Source: Chloroflexota bacterium
Lineage (GTDB): Bacteria > Chloroflexota > Dehalococcoidia > Lucifugimonadales > Lucifugimonadaceae
Assembly: GCA_009837685.1 (NCBI GenBank)
Contig: VXTA01000103.1
Span: 1 to 19,772, forward strand
Direction: 5' to 3'
Length of the DNA: 19,772 bases
Position numbers and translations under genes: made by a program
Shown: piece by piece, positions 14,144 to 19,772 of the stretch
Layout of the letters: the number at the start of each line of letters is the position of its first letter
How positions within the stretch are numbered: the first letter of the stretch is position 1
Notes under the pieces: model-generated
What the model was told of the DNA's origin: nothing
The model's database searches: none
Seen by the model: only the letters and a program-made list of their open reading frames with translations

Positions 14144-16438
14144 ATGGCGACCACCCAAACACTCGTCCCTCAAACCCCGAAATCTACGCGGCCTTCAAGC
14201 CGGAACGGATACCAGCGCTCGTTAACTAATCTGATGAAGGAGGTACAGAGTTACCTCCCCCCAGACGAGATTGAATTTATCAAGGCCGCGTACGAGTATG
14301 CTTACTTGGCTCACGACGGCCAGACGCGCAAGTCGGGCGAGCCTTACATCATCCATCCCATCAGCGTTTCGTTGCGACTGGCGCAATTGGCTCTGCCTTC
14401 CGACTTAATCGCAGCTGGTCTGCTCCATGACACCGTCGAGGACTGCGGAATCGAGGTGGACGACATCCGGAAAGAGTTCGGCGACAGCGTGGCACTCCTC
14501 GTTGACGGAGTCACGAAGTTGAAGCAGATCGAGTTGGCCGCTTCGAGTGGCGGGTCGAGACAGCGCCGACACTTCGTTGACCGTAAACAGGAGCGAATCG
14601 AAAGCCTCCGCAAGATGTTTGTAACCGCCGGCGAAGACCGCAGAGTCCTGCTGATCAAGTTGGCTGACCGTATGCATAACATCGAGACGTTGCGCTACCT
14701 GAAAGCGGAACAGCAGGAGCGCATCGCCCGCGAGACCATGGACATTTACGCTCCGTTGGCCGATCGACTGGGCATGAACGATTGGAAATGGCGCCTGGAA
14801 GACAAAGCCTTTTACTACCTTGATCACAAGGAATACCGCACGATTTCAGGTCTTGTGAAACGCAAGCGGCGTGAACGTGAGGCCTACACGAACCGAGCCG
14901 TCAAGATTCTTCAAGAAGCGATCATCAACCAGAACAACATCGAGGCATCGATAACCGGGCGTGCCAAACACCTCTTCAGCATCGCGCGTAAGAAGAAGCG
15001 CTACGAGGAGCTGGGCAGAACATTTGACGAGATAAATGACCTGATCGCCTTGCGGGTTATCACGCAAAACACCGCCGATTGCTACAACGCTCTGGGTGTC
15101 GTTCACGGCTTGTGGCCGATGATCGAAGGCACCTTTGACGACTACATATCGAAACCCAAATCCAACGGCTATAGCTCGTTGCACACCACCGTCCTCGGGC
15201 CTGACAATACTCCGCTGGAGGTGCAGATCCGATCGCGTGATATGCACGAGGTTGCGGAGCAGGGGTTCGCCGCTCACTGGGCCTACAAGCAAGGCGGCAA
15301 TAACGAGGGCGACAGAGATTCTTCCGATCGCACTATGTCTTGGCTGAAAGACATGTTGTCACTCACGGGCGATGCGGAAGATGGCGATGATTTCATCGAT
15401 CACGTCGACGAATCGCTCAGCACAGACCGAATCCAAGTCTTCACCCCGGCCGGCGATGTGATCGAACTTCCGCCCGGCGCAACGCCCTTGGACTTCGCGT
15501 ACCGGATTCACACTGAATTGGGACACAGCACCGTTGGCGCAGTAGTCAACGGCAAAATGGTGCCGCTCAACACCGGGTTGATGCCGGGCGATGTCATAGA
15601 GATACGAAAAGCGCGCGCGCCACGCGGACCGAGTCTCGATTGGCAGGACACCGAGAAAGGTTATTTGGTAACCAACAGCGGCCGAGCCAAGGTTCGGCAG
15701 TGGTTCAGCCGCCAAGCCCGCGAAACTAACCTGCAACAGGGACGACAGCAACTCAAGCGAGTTGTAGACCAGCTAAACCGTATGGGACACTCCGTCGACA
15801 CGGAGGAGATTGCCGATCTGATGGGCTACACCTCTACCGAAGAGCTGATTACCGATCTTGGCAAGACTCGACAGCAACCATCCATCATCGTCCGAACGGT
15901 CGTCAAGGCGATCGACGATAACCGCCCCGAAAACGTCATCGCGGAACAGCTAGCCGCTGGCGAACGCGAAGCCAACAAAAAGGGCGTTTCCGACCTCGCA
16001 AAAGGCGTGGTCGTGATGGGATTGCCCGGCGTTCAGGTCAACTTCCCGCGCTGCTGCAATCCGGTTTACGGCGACGATATCGTAGGTTACCTGACCCGAG
16101 GCCGGGGCGTCTCGGCGCATCGTGACAACTGCCGAAACCTCCGCAACGCTATCGATCATGATCGCCTTGTCGAAGTCGCATGGGGCCACATGTCCGGCAC
16201 CTATCCGGCGCGCCTGCGAGTCGAAGGTTCGGATCGCATCGGATTGATACACGATTTATGCGGCGTAATCCGCGATGAACGCATGAATCTACACAAAATG
16301 GCCTCCGGTGAGGACATAGGTCGGGGCAGCACACGGATCGACTTCACCGTCTACACCAGCGGTTTAGAGCAATTGGCGAGGCTCTTTGACCGCTTGGAAG
16401 CAGTCCGAGGCGTGTCATCCGTAATGCGCATCCACTGA
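14144..16438 (+). CDS. rel: Bifunctional (p)ppGpp synthetase/hydrolase, RelA/SpoT family
   Basis: A 764-residue long RSH protein that makes and degrades the stringent-response alarmone (p)ppGpp in the cytosol, at the ribosome. The order of domains is as follows. The HD hydrolase comes first (H71, H95-D96 in LLHDTVED, D175 in KLADRMHN), indicating an intact hydrolase. The synthetase holds GRAKHLFSI at 272-280, the region from DLIALRV, NGYSSLHT at 341-348 and EVQIRSRDMHEVAEQG. A TGS domain spans about 428-488. A Cys/His block contains PRCCNP, with RDNC further on, and a C-terminal ACT domain covers the last 75 residues. An extra linker of about 15 residues (SSGGSRQRRHF region, 134-148) sits inside the HD domain. 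It is followed by rpsT after 103 bases. It is the only RSH gene visible. Confidence 0.95.
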   Translation: MATTQTLVPQTPKSTRPSSRNGYQRSLTNLMKEVQSYLPPDEIEFIKAAYEYAYLAHDGQTRKSGEPYIIHPISVSLRLAQLALPSDLIAAGLLHDTVEDCGIEVDDIRKEFGDSVALLVDGVTKLKQIELAASSGGSRQRRHFVDRKQERIESLRKMFVTAGEDRRVLLIKLADRMHNIETLRYLKAEQQERIARETMDIYAPLADRLGMNDWKWRLEDKAFYYLDHKEYRTISGLVKRKRREREAYTNRAVKILQEAIINQNNIEASITGRAKHLFSIARKKKRYEELGRTFDEINDLIALRVITQNTADCYNALGVVHGLWPMIEGTFDDYISKPKSNGYSSLHTTVLGPDNTPLEVQIRSRDMHEVAEQGFAAHWAYKQGGNNEGDRDSSDRTMSWLKDMLSLTGDAEDGDDFIDHVDESLSTDRIQVFTPAGDVIELPPGATPLDFAYRIHTELGHSTVGAVVNGKMVPLNTGLMPGDVIEIRKARAPRGPSLDWQDTEKGYLVTNSGRAKVRQWFSRQARETNLQQGRQQLKRVVDQLNRMGHSVDTEEIADLMGYTSTEELITDLGKTRQQPSIIVRTVVKAIDDNRPENVIAEQLAAGEREANKKGVSDLAKGVVVMGLPGVQVNFPRCCNPVYGDDIVGYLTRGRGVSAHRDNCRNLRNAIDHDRLVEVAWGHMSGTYPARLRVEGSDRIGLIHDLCGVIRDERMNLHKMASGEDIGRGSTRIDFTVYTSGLEQLARLFDRLEAVRGVSSVMRIH

Positions 16439-16476
16439 AACGCGTCGGCTCCGTCGCGGGTTGCGCAACGCTTATA

Positions 16477-16482
16477 TAGAAT
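16477..16482 (+). promoter_or_regulatory. Possible -10 box of rpsT
   Basis: TAGAAT inside TATATAGAAT, 60 bases before the rpsT ATG. No TTGACA-like -35 is found at 16-18 bases. The same ATAGAAT string appears upstream of the DHDPS-family gene. The tentative transcript start would be just before the leader hairpin. Confidence 0.3.
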
Positions 16483-16486
16483 CAAA

Positions 16487-16516
16487 CGCGTTAGAACCTC
16501 AGACAGGTTCAACGCG
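16487..16516 (+). promoter_or_regulatory. 12-bp hairpin in the rpsT leader
   Basis: CGCGTTAGAACCT (16487-16499) pairs with AGGTTCAACGCG (16505-16516) around a CAGAC loop. That gives twelve base pairs with a single bulged A at 16493. No T-tract follows, so it is unlikely to be an intrinsic terminator for rel. It lies 14 bases before the rpsT ribosome site (AAAGG at 16531-16535), where it could act in autoregulation by S20 or in leader stability. Confidence 0.6.
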
Positions 16517-16541
16517 GCAACTTCGTCAAGAAAGGTCCCAA

Positions 16542-16802
16542 ATGCCTGCAGCCAAATCAATGCGCGTTCAGCGTCGCCGAGCGGCGCGAAATCGATCCGT
16601 GCGTTCCTTCGTGCGGACGCGCGTCGCGGCCGCACGTAGCGCGATCGACCAGTCACCATCCGACGAAGCGACAGCCGAGTCCCTCCGAGCGGCGATCAGC
16701 GCGTTGGATGTTGCCACCCGAAAAGGCGTCATTCATCGCAACCAATCCTCCCGCAAAAAGAGCCGGTTGACCAAGCGCCTCAACAAAGCTCTCGCGAGCT
16801 GA
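16542..16802 (+). CDS. rpsT: 30S ribosomal protein S20
   Basis: An 86-residue, strongly basic helical protein (MPAAKSMRVQRRRAARNRSVRS... ending KKSRLTKRLNKALAS) of normal S20 length. It binds the 5' domain and the helix 44 region of 16S rRNA early in 30S assembly. The typical C-terminal block 'kGvIHkNqAaRkkSRL' is present as KGVIHRNQSSRKKSRL. The ATG at 16542 is supported by an AAAGG site six bases upstream and by family length; the frame opens earlier at 16461 without family similarity. It follows rel after a leader that carries a 12-bp hairpin. Its TGA overlaps an ATG (TGATG) of the next reading frame. Confidence 0.95.
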   Translation: MPAAKSMRVQRRRAARNRSVRSFVRTRVAAARSAIDQSPSDEATAESLRAAISALDVATRKGVIHRNQSSRKKSRLTKRLNKALAS

Positions 16803-16818
16803 TGCTCCCGAATCAAGG

Positions 16819-16865
16819 TCCTCCCCTTTCCCCTCTGGGGGAAGTGCCGAAGGCGATGGGGGCCG
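16819..16865 (+). repeat. Palindromic GC-rich repeat, copy A
   Basis: Starts with TCCTCCCCTTT, has a C-run/TCT/G-run palindrome (CCCCTCTGGGG) and ends with the conserved tail GCCGAAGGCGATGGGGG. Counted by eye, copy A and copy B differ at only about five of 47 positions with no gaps. It lies at the junction of rpsT and the His-rich gene and provides that gene's likely ATG (16856). Confidence 0.8.
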
Positions 16866-17347
16866 ACCAACATCACCATCACGACGACGCGTCAGACGAA
16901 CACGTCCACACACATGGCACCGTCTCGTACGACGAGCCGCAATCGCGTTACAAGTGGCAAATACATCACCCCTTCGAAGACATCCACCACCGCGCGGCGA
17001 TCGAGGTCGCACCTTGGTCGGGGTTGCTACCACGTTGGCGGTTCATCATCCCATCCGATTACGAAGGATTGGTTAGATGGGGTGTAGGTCCACCCGGCGC
17101 TACGGAGATCAGCCTCGAAGCCGTACGACGACCGGTACGTCACGGACCCGTTCAACTAACTGACGGGCCAGAGGTAGAGTGGCTCGGCGGCCACAACCCG
17201 CTGTCCAACTCACTGAGCGCATACATCGTCATCGACGGCGACCCTCCGCACTACCTCGCCTTTGGACAATCCGAAGAACCCGAAGGCCCACCCACATCGC
17301 TCGAAGGCATCTACTTCGCCGCACACCACGAACCACACCCGCACTAG
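16856..17347 (+). CDS. His-rich protein of unknown function
   Basis: A 163-residue protein with no family I recognise. It has a His/Asp-rich start (HHHHDDASDEHVHTHG), which could bind metal, and ends in HHEPHPH. In between it looks like a beta-rich domain (RWRFIIPSDYEGLVRWGVGPPGATEISLEAV, SAYIVIDGDPPHYLAFG), possibly a small jelly-roll-like fold. No signal peptide is present. The ATG at 16856 lies inside palindromic repeat copy A and is preceded by GGGGGAAG about 11 bases upstream. A longer form starts at 16802, overlapping the rpsT stop; its first 18 residues are repeat-derived and it lacks a ribosome site. A hairpin follows the stop. It could be a metal-binding or sensor protein, but this is a guess from composition only. 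Confidence 0.65.
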   Translation: MGADQHHHHDDASDEHVHTHGTVSYDEPQSRYKWQIHHPFEDIHHRAAIEVAPWSGLLPRWRFIIPSDYEGLVRWGVGPPGATEISLEAVRRPVRHGPVQLTDGPEVEWLGGHNPLSNSLSAYIVIDGDPPHYLAFGQSEEPEGPPTSLEGIYFAAHHEPHPH

Positions 17348-17358
17348 AGACCTTTGTT

Positions 17359-17418
17359 CCTCCCCTTTTTGCGAAGCAAAAGGGGGGACGCTGCGAGCAC
17401 AGCGAGGCGCAGGAGGTT
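17359..17418 (+). repeat. Diverged palindromic repeat copy D / terminator-like hairpin
   Basis: Starting 12 bases after the stop of the His-rich gene. CCTCCCCTTTTTGC and GCAAAAGGGGGG pair around a GAA loop (about 11 pairs, one bulged T); the GCGAAGC core is known as an unusually stable mini-hairpin. The TCCTCCCCTTT head (from 17358) is identical to copy A, and the AGGCGCAGGAGG tail resembles the AGGCGATGGGGG tail, so it may be a diverged family member acting as a terminator. Confidence 0.5.
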
Positions 17419-17470
17419 CATACACTCCCTTGATGCGCTGATAGACTTTCTGCCACACTTGCGATCACCT

Positions 17471-17475
17471 GGAGG
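17471..17475 (+). promoter_or_regulatory. Strong Shine-Dalgarno site of the amidohydrolase gene
   Basis: GGAGG, within GGAGGCGAGG that abuts the ATG at 17481. It fixes this start. Confidence 0.75.
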
Positions 17476-17480
17476 CGAGG

Positions 17481-18794
17481 ATGACCGAAACGGTCCAATG
17501 TGATCTCCGCATTAACGGTGGACAGCTCCTAAACACCGACACCGCGACGCTTGCCCAAGGCGACATCGCCGTTAAAGGCGATCAAGTAATCGCGATCGAA
17601 AACGTCCCCGAAAACCACGTCGCAACCCGCACCATCGACGCCTCCGGCCTAGTCGTAACCCCCGGGATCATCGACCTCCATACCCACGTAGCAGGCGGAC
17701 TCCGTCGCTCTTCGCCATACGTCGAAGACATGATGCAAGACGCCGACCTCGCAGGCGTCCATTCAGGTGTCACGACCCTCGTCGACGCCGGATCCTGCGG
17801 CATCTCCAACATCGGCGGCCTAGTCAACCACGTCATCCCAAACGCCAAGACCCGTGTCCTTGCCCTCCTCAACGTCGGCTCCCTAGGCGTCAACCGCATT
17901 CCCGAAGTAACCTCCGCTCTCGACATCGAACATGATGAGGCAGTCGCAACGATCGATGCGAGGCGCGACATCATCATCGGAGTAAAGGCCAGAATGGTCT
18001 CACCCGGCATCTCCGAACTTGGCATGAACCTTCCGAAAGCAGCTAAAGCTATCGCAAACGATGCCGGCGTGCGCCTGATGGTCCACGTTGGCGATACTAC
18101 CGGGCAGTCAGATGAAGCCCTGAATGCCGCGCCGAAAATCCTCGCTGAACTACTCACCGAAAACGACATCGTGACTCACTCTTTCAGTGGCGCAAGGGGC
18201 GGACTCCTTTCTTCCCCTTCCCCCTCTGGGGGGAGTGCCGCAGGCGATGGGGGCCGGACACTCCTCCGCGAAGCACTCGACGCCCGCGCCCGCGGCGTAA
18301 AGTTCGACATCGGAGTCGGAGGCAAAAACTTCTCCTTCGACGCCGCGAAACGAGTTCTAGACGGCGGCCTAATACCCGACACCATCAGCTCCGACGTAAC
18401 CCTTCAAAGCCGATATGTCGGCACCTCCTTCTCGCAGATGGACTGCATTGGCAAAGTCATCTCCCTAGGCATCACACTCGAAGACGCACTCGTCATGTCG
18501 ACGCGCAGCCCAGCCGCCGTCCTTTCATCTTCCCTTCCCCCGCTTCTCGGGGAAAGGGCCGAAGGCGATGGGGGTTTCGAGCAAATGCTAGGCTGCATGG
18601 CCCCCGGCACCCAAGCCGACCTCACCATCCTCCGCATCCACGAAGGCGAATGGGAATACATCGATGGCGACGGCCAAATCAACATTGGCCCATACGCCCT
18701 CGAACCCGTCTCATGCATCCGCGCCGGCCAAGTCATGCCCATAGACTATGGCCCCAGAGAAGGCGGTTGGCTACCCAACCGGAAACGAACATGA
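17481..18794 (+). CDS. Binuclear amidohydrolase/deacetylase family metallohydrolase with two in-frame repeat insertions
   Basis: A 437-residue amidohydrolase of the dihydroorotase / D-aminoacylase-like deacetylase group. Metal-site residues are visible: H67 and H69 in DLHTH, the carbamylated Lys K169 in IGVKARM, H202 (VHVGD), H233 (THSFSG) and D305 (SSDVT). The C-terminal cap strand reads LGCMAPGTQADLTIL. Two stretches do not fit the family and are encoded by palindromic repeat copies B (about 242-259) and C (about 348-365). Both lie in loops between conserved blocks and preserve frame, so the enzyme may remain active. Relatives hydrolyse N-acyl amino acids, hydantoins or similar amides. The next gene overlaps by four bases (ATGA), pointing to coupled translation with a PLP enzyme. 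The exact substrate is unknown. Confidence 0.88.
   Translation: MTETVQCDLRINGGQLLNTDTATLAQGDIAVKGDQVIAIENVPENHVATRTIDASGLVVTPGIIDLHTHVAGGLRRSSPYVEDMMQDADLAGVHSGVTTLVDAGSCGISNIGGLVNHVIPNAKTRVLALLNVGSLGVNRIPEVTSALDIEHDEAVATIDARRDIIIGVKARMVSPGISELGMNLPKAAKAIANDAGVRLMVHVGDTTGQSDEALNAAPKILAELLTENDIVTHSFSGARGGLLSSPSPSGGSAAGDGGRTLLREALDARARGVKFDIGVGGKNFSFDAAKRVLDGGLIPDTISSDVTLQSRYVGTSFSQMDCIGKVISLGITLEDALVMSTRSPAAVLSSSLPPLLGERAEGDGGFEQMLGCMAPGTQADLTILRIHEGEWEYIDGDGQINIGPYALEPVSCIRAGQVMPIDYGPREGGWLPNRKRT
18205..18258 (+). repeat. Palindromic GC-rich repeat, copy B, inserted in frame in the amidohydrolase gene
   Basis: Contains TTCCCCTTCCCCCTCTGG and the tail GCCGCAGGCGATGGGGGCC, nearly identical to copy A. 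It encodes about 18 residues (LLSSPSPSGGSAAGDGGR) immediately after the conserved THSFSGARGG block. Confidence 0.85.
18524..18577 (+). repeat. Palindromic GC-rich repeat, copy C, inserted in frame in the amidohydrolase gene
   Basis: Contains CTTCCC repeats, a stem TTCCCC/GGGGAA and the tail GCCGAAGGCGATGGGGG, identical to that of copy A over 17 bases. It encodes LSSSLPPLLGERAEGDGG between 'STRSPAAV' and 'LGCMAPGTQADL', where relatives have a short loop. Confidence 0.85.
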
Positions 18795-19772
18795 ACAACC
18801 AAACAATCCTTGACCGCATCGCCGAACTCCCGCGCATCAAACTGGCACGACTCTGCACGCCATTCGAAGAAGCCGCAAGACTCCGAACCGCAATCGCCGA
18901 GTCGATGGATGCCGATGTTGACGCCGTCCCCCGTATCTTCATCAAGCGCGACGACGCCACTGGATTCGCATTCGGAGGCAACAAAGCCCGACACATGGAG
19001 TTCTTATTCGCTCACCTGATCGAGCGAGGCTTCGACACCGTCGTCAACATCAACCACTATCACTCCAACCAAGCCCGATTCGTCGCCGCGTCCTGCGCCA
19101 AAATGGACATGAGGTGCCATATGGTGGCAGTCGATATGGTTGACGCGCCAGTGATCGGCAACCTCCTTATCGGCCATCTCACCGGTGCCGAGATCCACCG
19201 CATCCCCGGAGAATACTCCCGCGAAGTTGCAGAAAAACTCGTCGCTGATGAGAACGACGCTGGACGAAATGCCACCATCCTCTCCGACAACGATTTCTCC
19301 GACATCGCCGGCATGATCGGATTTGTCGAAACAGGCGTCGAATTAAGTGCCCAAACCGAGGATGCAGGCGTGGGCGATGTGCCCCTCCGCATGTGGGGCC
19401 TAGTCGGACGCTCCATCGCGGGACTGCGACTCTACGCCCGCAACACTGGCAAAAACTGGACTGCATCAGCAACCGCATACTCACACACCCAGCCCGATTC
19501 CTACGAAGCCGTATACATCGACCGCTCAACCCGCGTCGCTGAACTCCTAGGCCTAGACACCGCACTCGAACCTAACGACCTCGACACCATAATCGGCTAC
19601 ACCGGCGACGACTATGGCATCCCTACCGAAGGTGTATTCGAAGCCATCCACTTGGTCGCAAAAACCGAGGGCATCATCCTCGATCCCAACTACACCGGCA
19701 AATCCATGTCCGCCCTCATCGGCGAAATCCGGGCCGGAAACGTAGATCCCGACGTGCCCGTAGTCTTCGTCC
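18791..19772 (+). CDS. PLP-dependent ACC deaminase / D-cysteine desulfhydrase-like enzyme, 3' truncated by window edge
   Basis: The frame starts at ATG 18791, overlapping the previous stop (ATGA), and stays open to the window end (327 residues, nearly the family's full length). It is a fold-type II PLP protein. FIKRDDATGFAFGGNKARHMEF (50-71) carries the Schiff-base Lys65, and HYHSNQARFVAASCAK matches the substrate-site helix ('SNHxRqxAaaaa'). Close to the end, the blocks GYTGDDYGIPTEGVFEAI and TEGIILDPNYTGKSM are the classical C-terminal motifs, and VPVVFV should lead into HTGG. Family members deaminate 1-aminocyclopropane-1-carboxylate or release sulfide from D-cysteine or ammonia from other D-amino acids. 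Together with the deacetylase it could handle an N-acylated (D-)amino acid. Substrate unproven. Confidence 0.87.
   Translation, partial: MNNQTILDRIAELPRIKLARLCTPFEEAARLRTAIAESMDADVDAVPRIFIKRDDATGFAFGGNKARHMEFLFAHLIERGFDTVVNINHYHSNQARFVAASCAKMDMRCHMVAVDMVDAPVIGNLLIGHLTGAEIHRIPGEYSREVAEKLVADENDAGRNATILSDNDFSDIAGMIGFVETGVELSAQTEDAGVGDVPLRMWGLVGRSIAGLRLYARNTGKNWTASATAYSHTQPDSYEAVYIDRSTRVAELLGLDTALEPNDLDTIIGYTGDDYGIPTEGVFEAIHLVAKTEGIILDPNYTGKSMSALIGEIRAGNVDPDVPVVFV

Noticed and set aside
14239..14258. Perfect 7-bp hairpin (GGAGGTA/TACCTCC) early in the rel coding sequence
   Set aside because: It includes a Shine-Dalgarno-like string but no start codon follows in a useful position; it is probably chance within codons for KEVQSYLPP.
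16653..17033. Minus-strand Arg-rich frame across rpsT and repeat copy A
   Set aside because: Antisense to the S20 gene and a repeat; no motifs.
17582..18169. Minus-strand frame of 195 codons inside the amidohydrolase gene
   Set aside because: It is opposite a gene with a full set of catalytic residues; Ser/Arg/Ala-rich composition is typical of antisense frames.

Overview
The window reads as a piece of a bacterial chromosome, most likely from a Chloroflexota (SAR202-like or Dehalococcoidia-related) lineage. This placement is an inference. It rests on a lipoprotein with Thr/Pro 'TPTPT' stalks, a single-membrane style LPxTG-type surface protein, a mandelate-racemase-type enolase next to a DHDPS-family lyase, and scattered mutarotase, lactonase, dehalogenase and thioesterase genes. 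There is no rRNA, and I found no tRNA, CRISPR array, integrase or transposase.

Region 1 (1-3932). A site-2-protease-type membrane metalloprotease with CBS domains is cut by the left edge. Six minus-strand units follow in one tight run, read from 3932 leftwards: an L-rhamnose mutarotase, an amidohydrolase-2 sugar lactonase, a NIPSNAP protein, a start-less and active-site-less HsdR_N-like nuclease remnant, an (S)-2-haloacid dehalogenase and a FlK-type acyl-CoA thioesterase.

Region 2 (4094-7535, plus strand). A large secreted lipoprotein has two Thr/Pro stalks, a helical module and a PQQ-like beta-propeller. After it come a second RhaM-family mutarotase (fucose-type), a small helical protein of unknown function and the rRNA-processing endonuclease YbeY.

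Region 3 (7556-11365, minus strand). A membrane-anchored spermidine-synthase-like protein, an alpha/beta hydrolase and an MR-subgroup enolase. The enolase is divergent from region 4: a DHDPS/KDG-aldolase-family protein followed by a membrane-anchored coiled-coil protein. Mutarotases, lactonase, dehydratase-type enolase and aldolase-type lyase together resemble the non-phosphorylative deoxysugar (rhamnose/fucose) route, but spread over 9 kb rather than in one operon.

Region 4b (13100-16802). A minus-strand secreted protein ends in an LPVTG sorting signal. Then come the bifunctional (p)ppGpp synthetase/hydrolase Rel and ribosomal protein S20, whose leader holds a 12-bp hairpin.

Region 5 (16802-19772, plus strand). 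A His-rich protein of unknown function, a binuclear amidohydrolase/deacetylase, and an overlapping PLP-dependent ACC-deaminase/D-cysteine-desulfhydrase-like gene cut by the right edge.

The most notable feature is a family of short palindromic GC-rich repeats in region 5. Three clear copies and one diverged copy lie within 1.8 kb. Two are inserted in frame inside the amidohydrolase gene and one supplies the probable start codon of the His-rich gene. This resembles the behaviour of Rickettsia palindromic elements.
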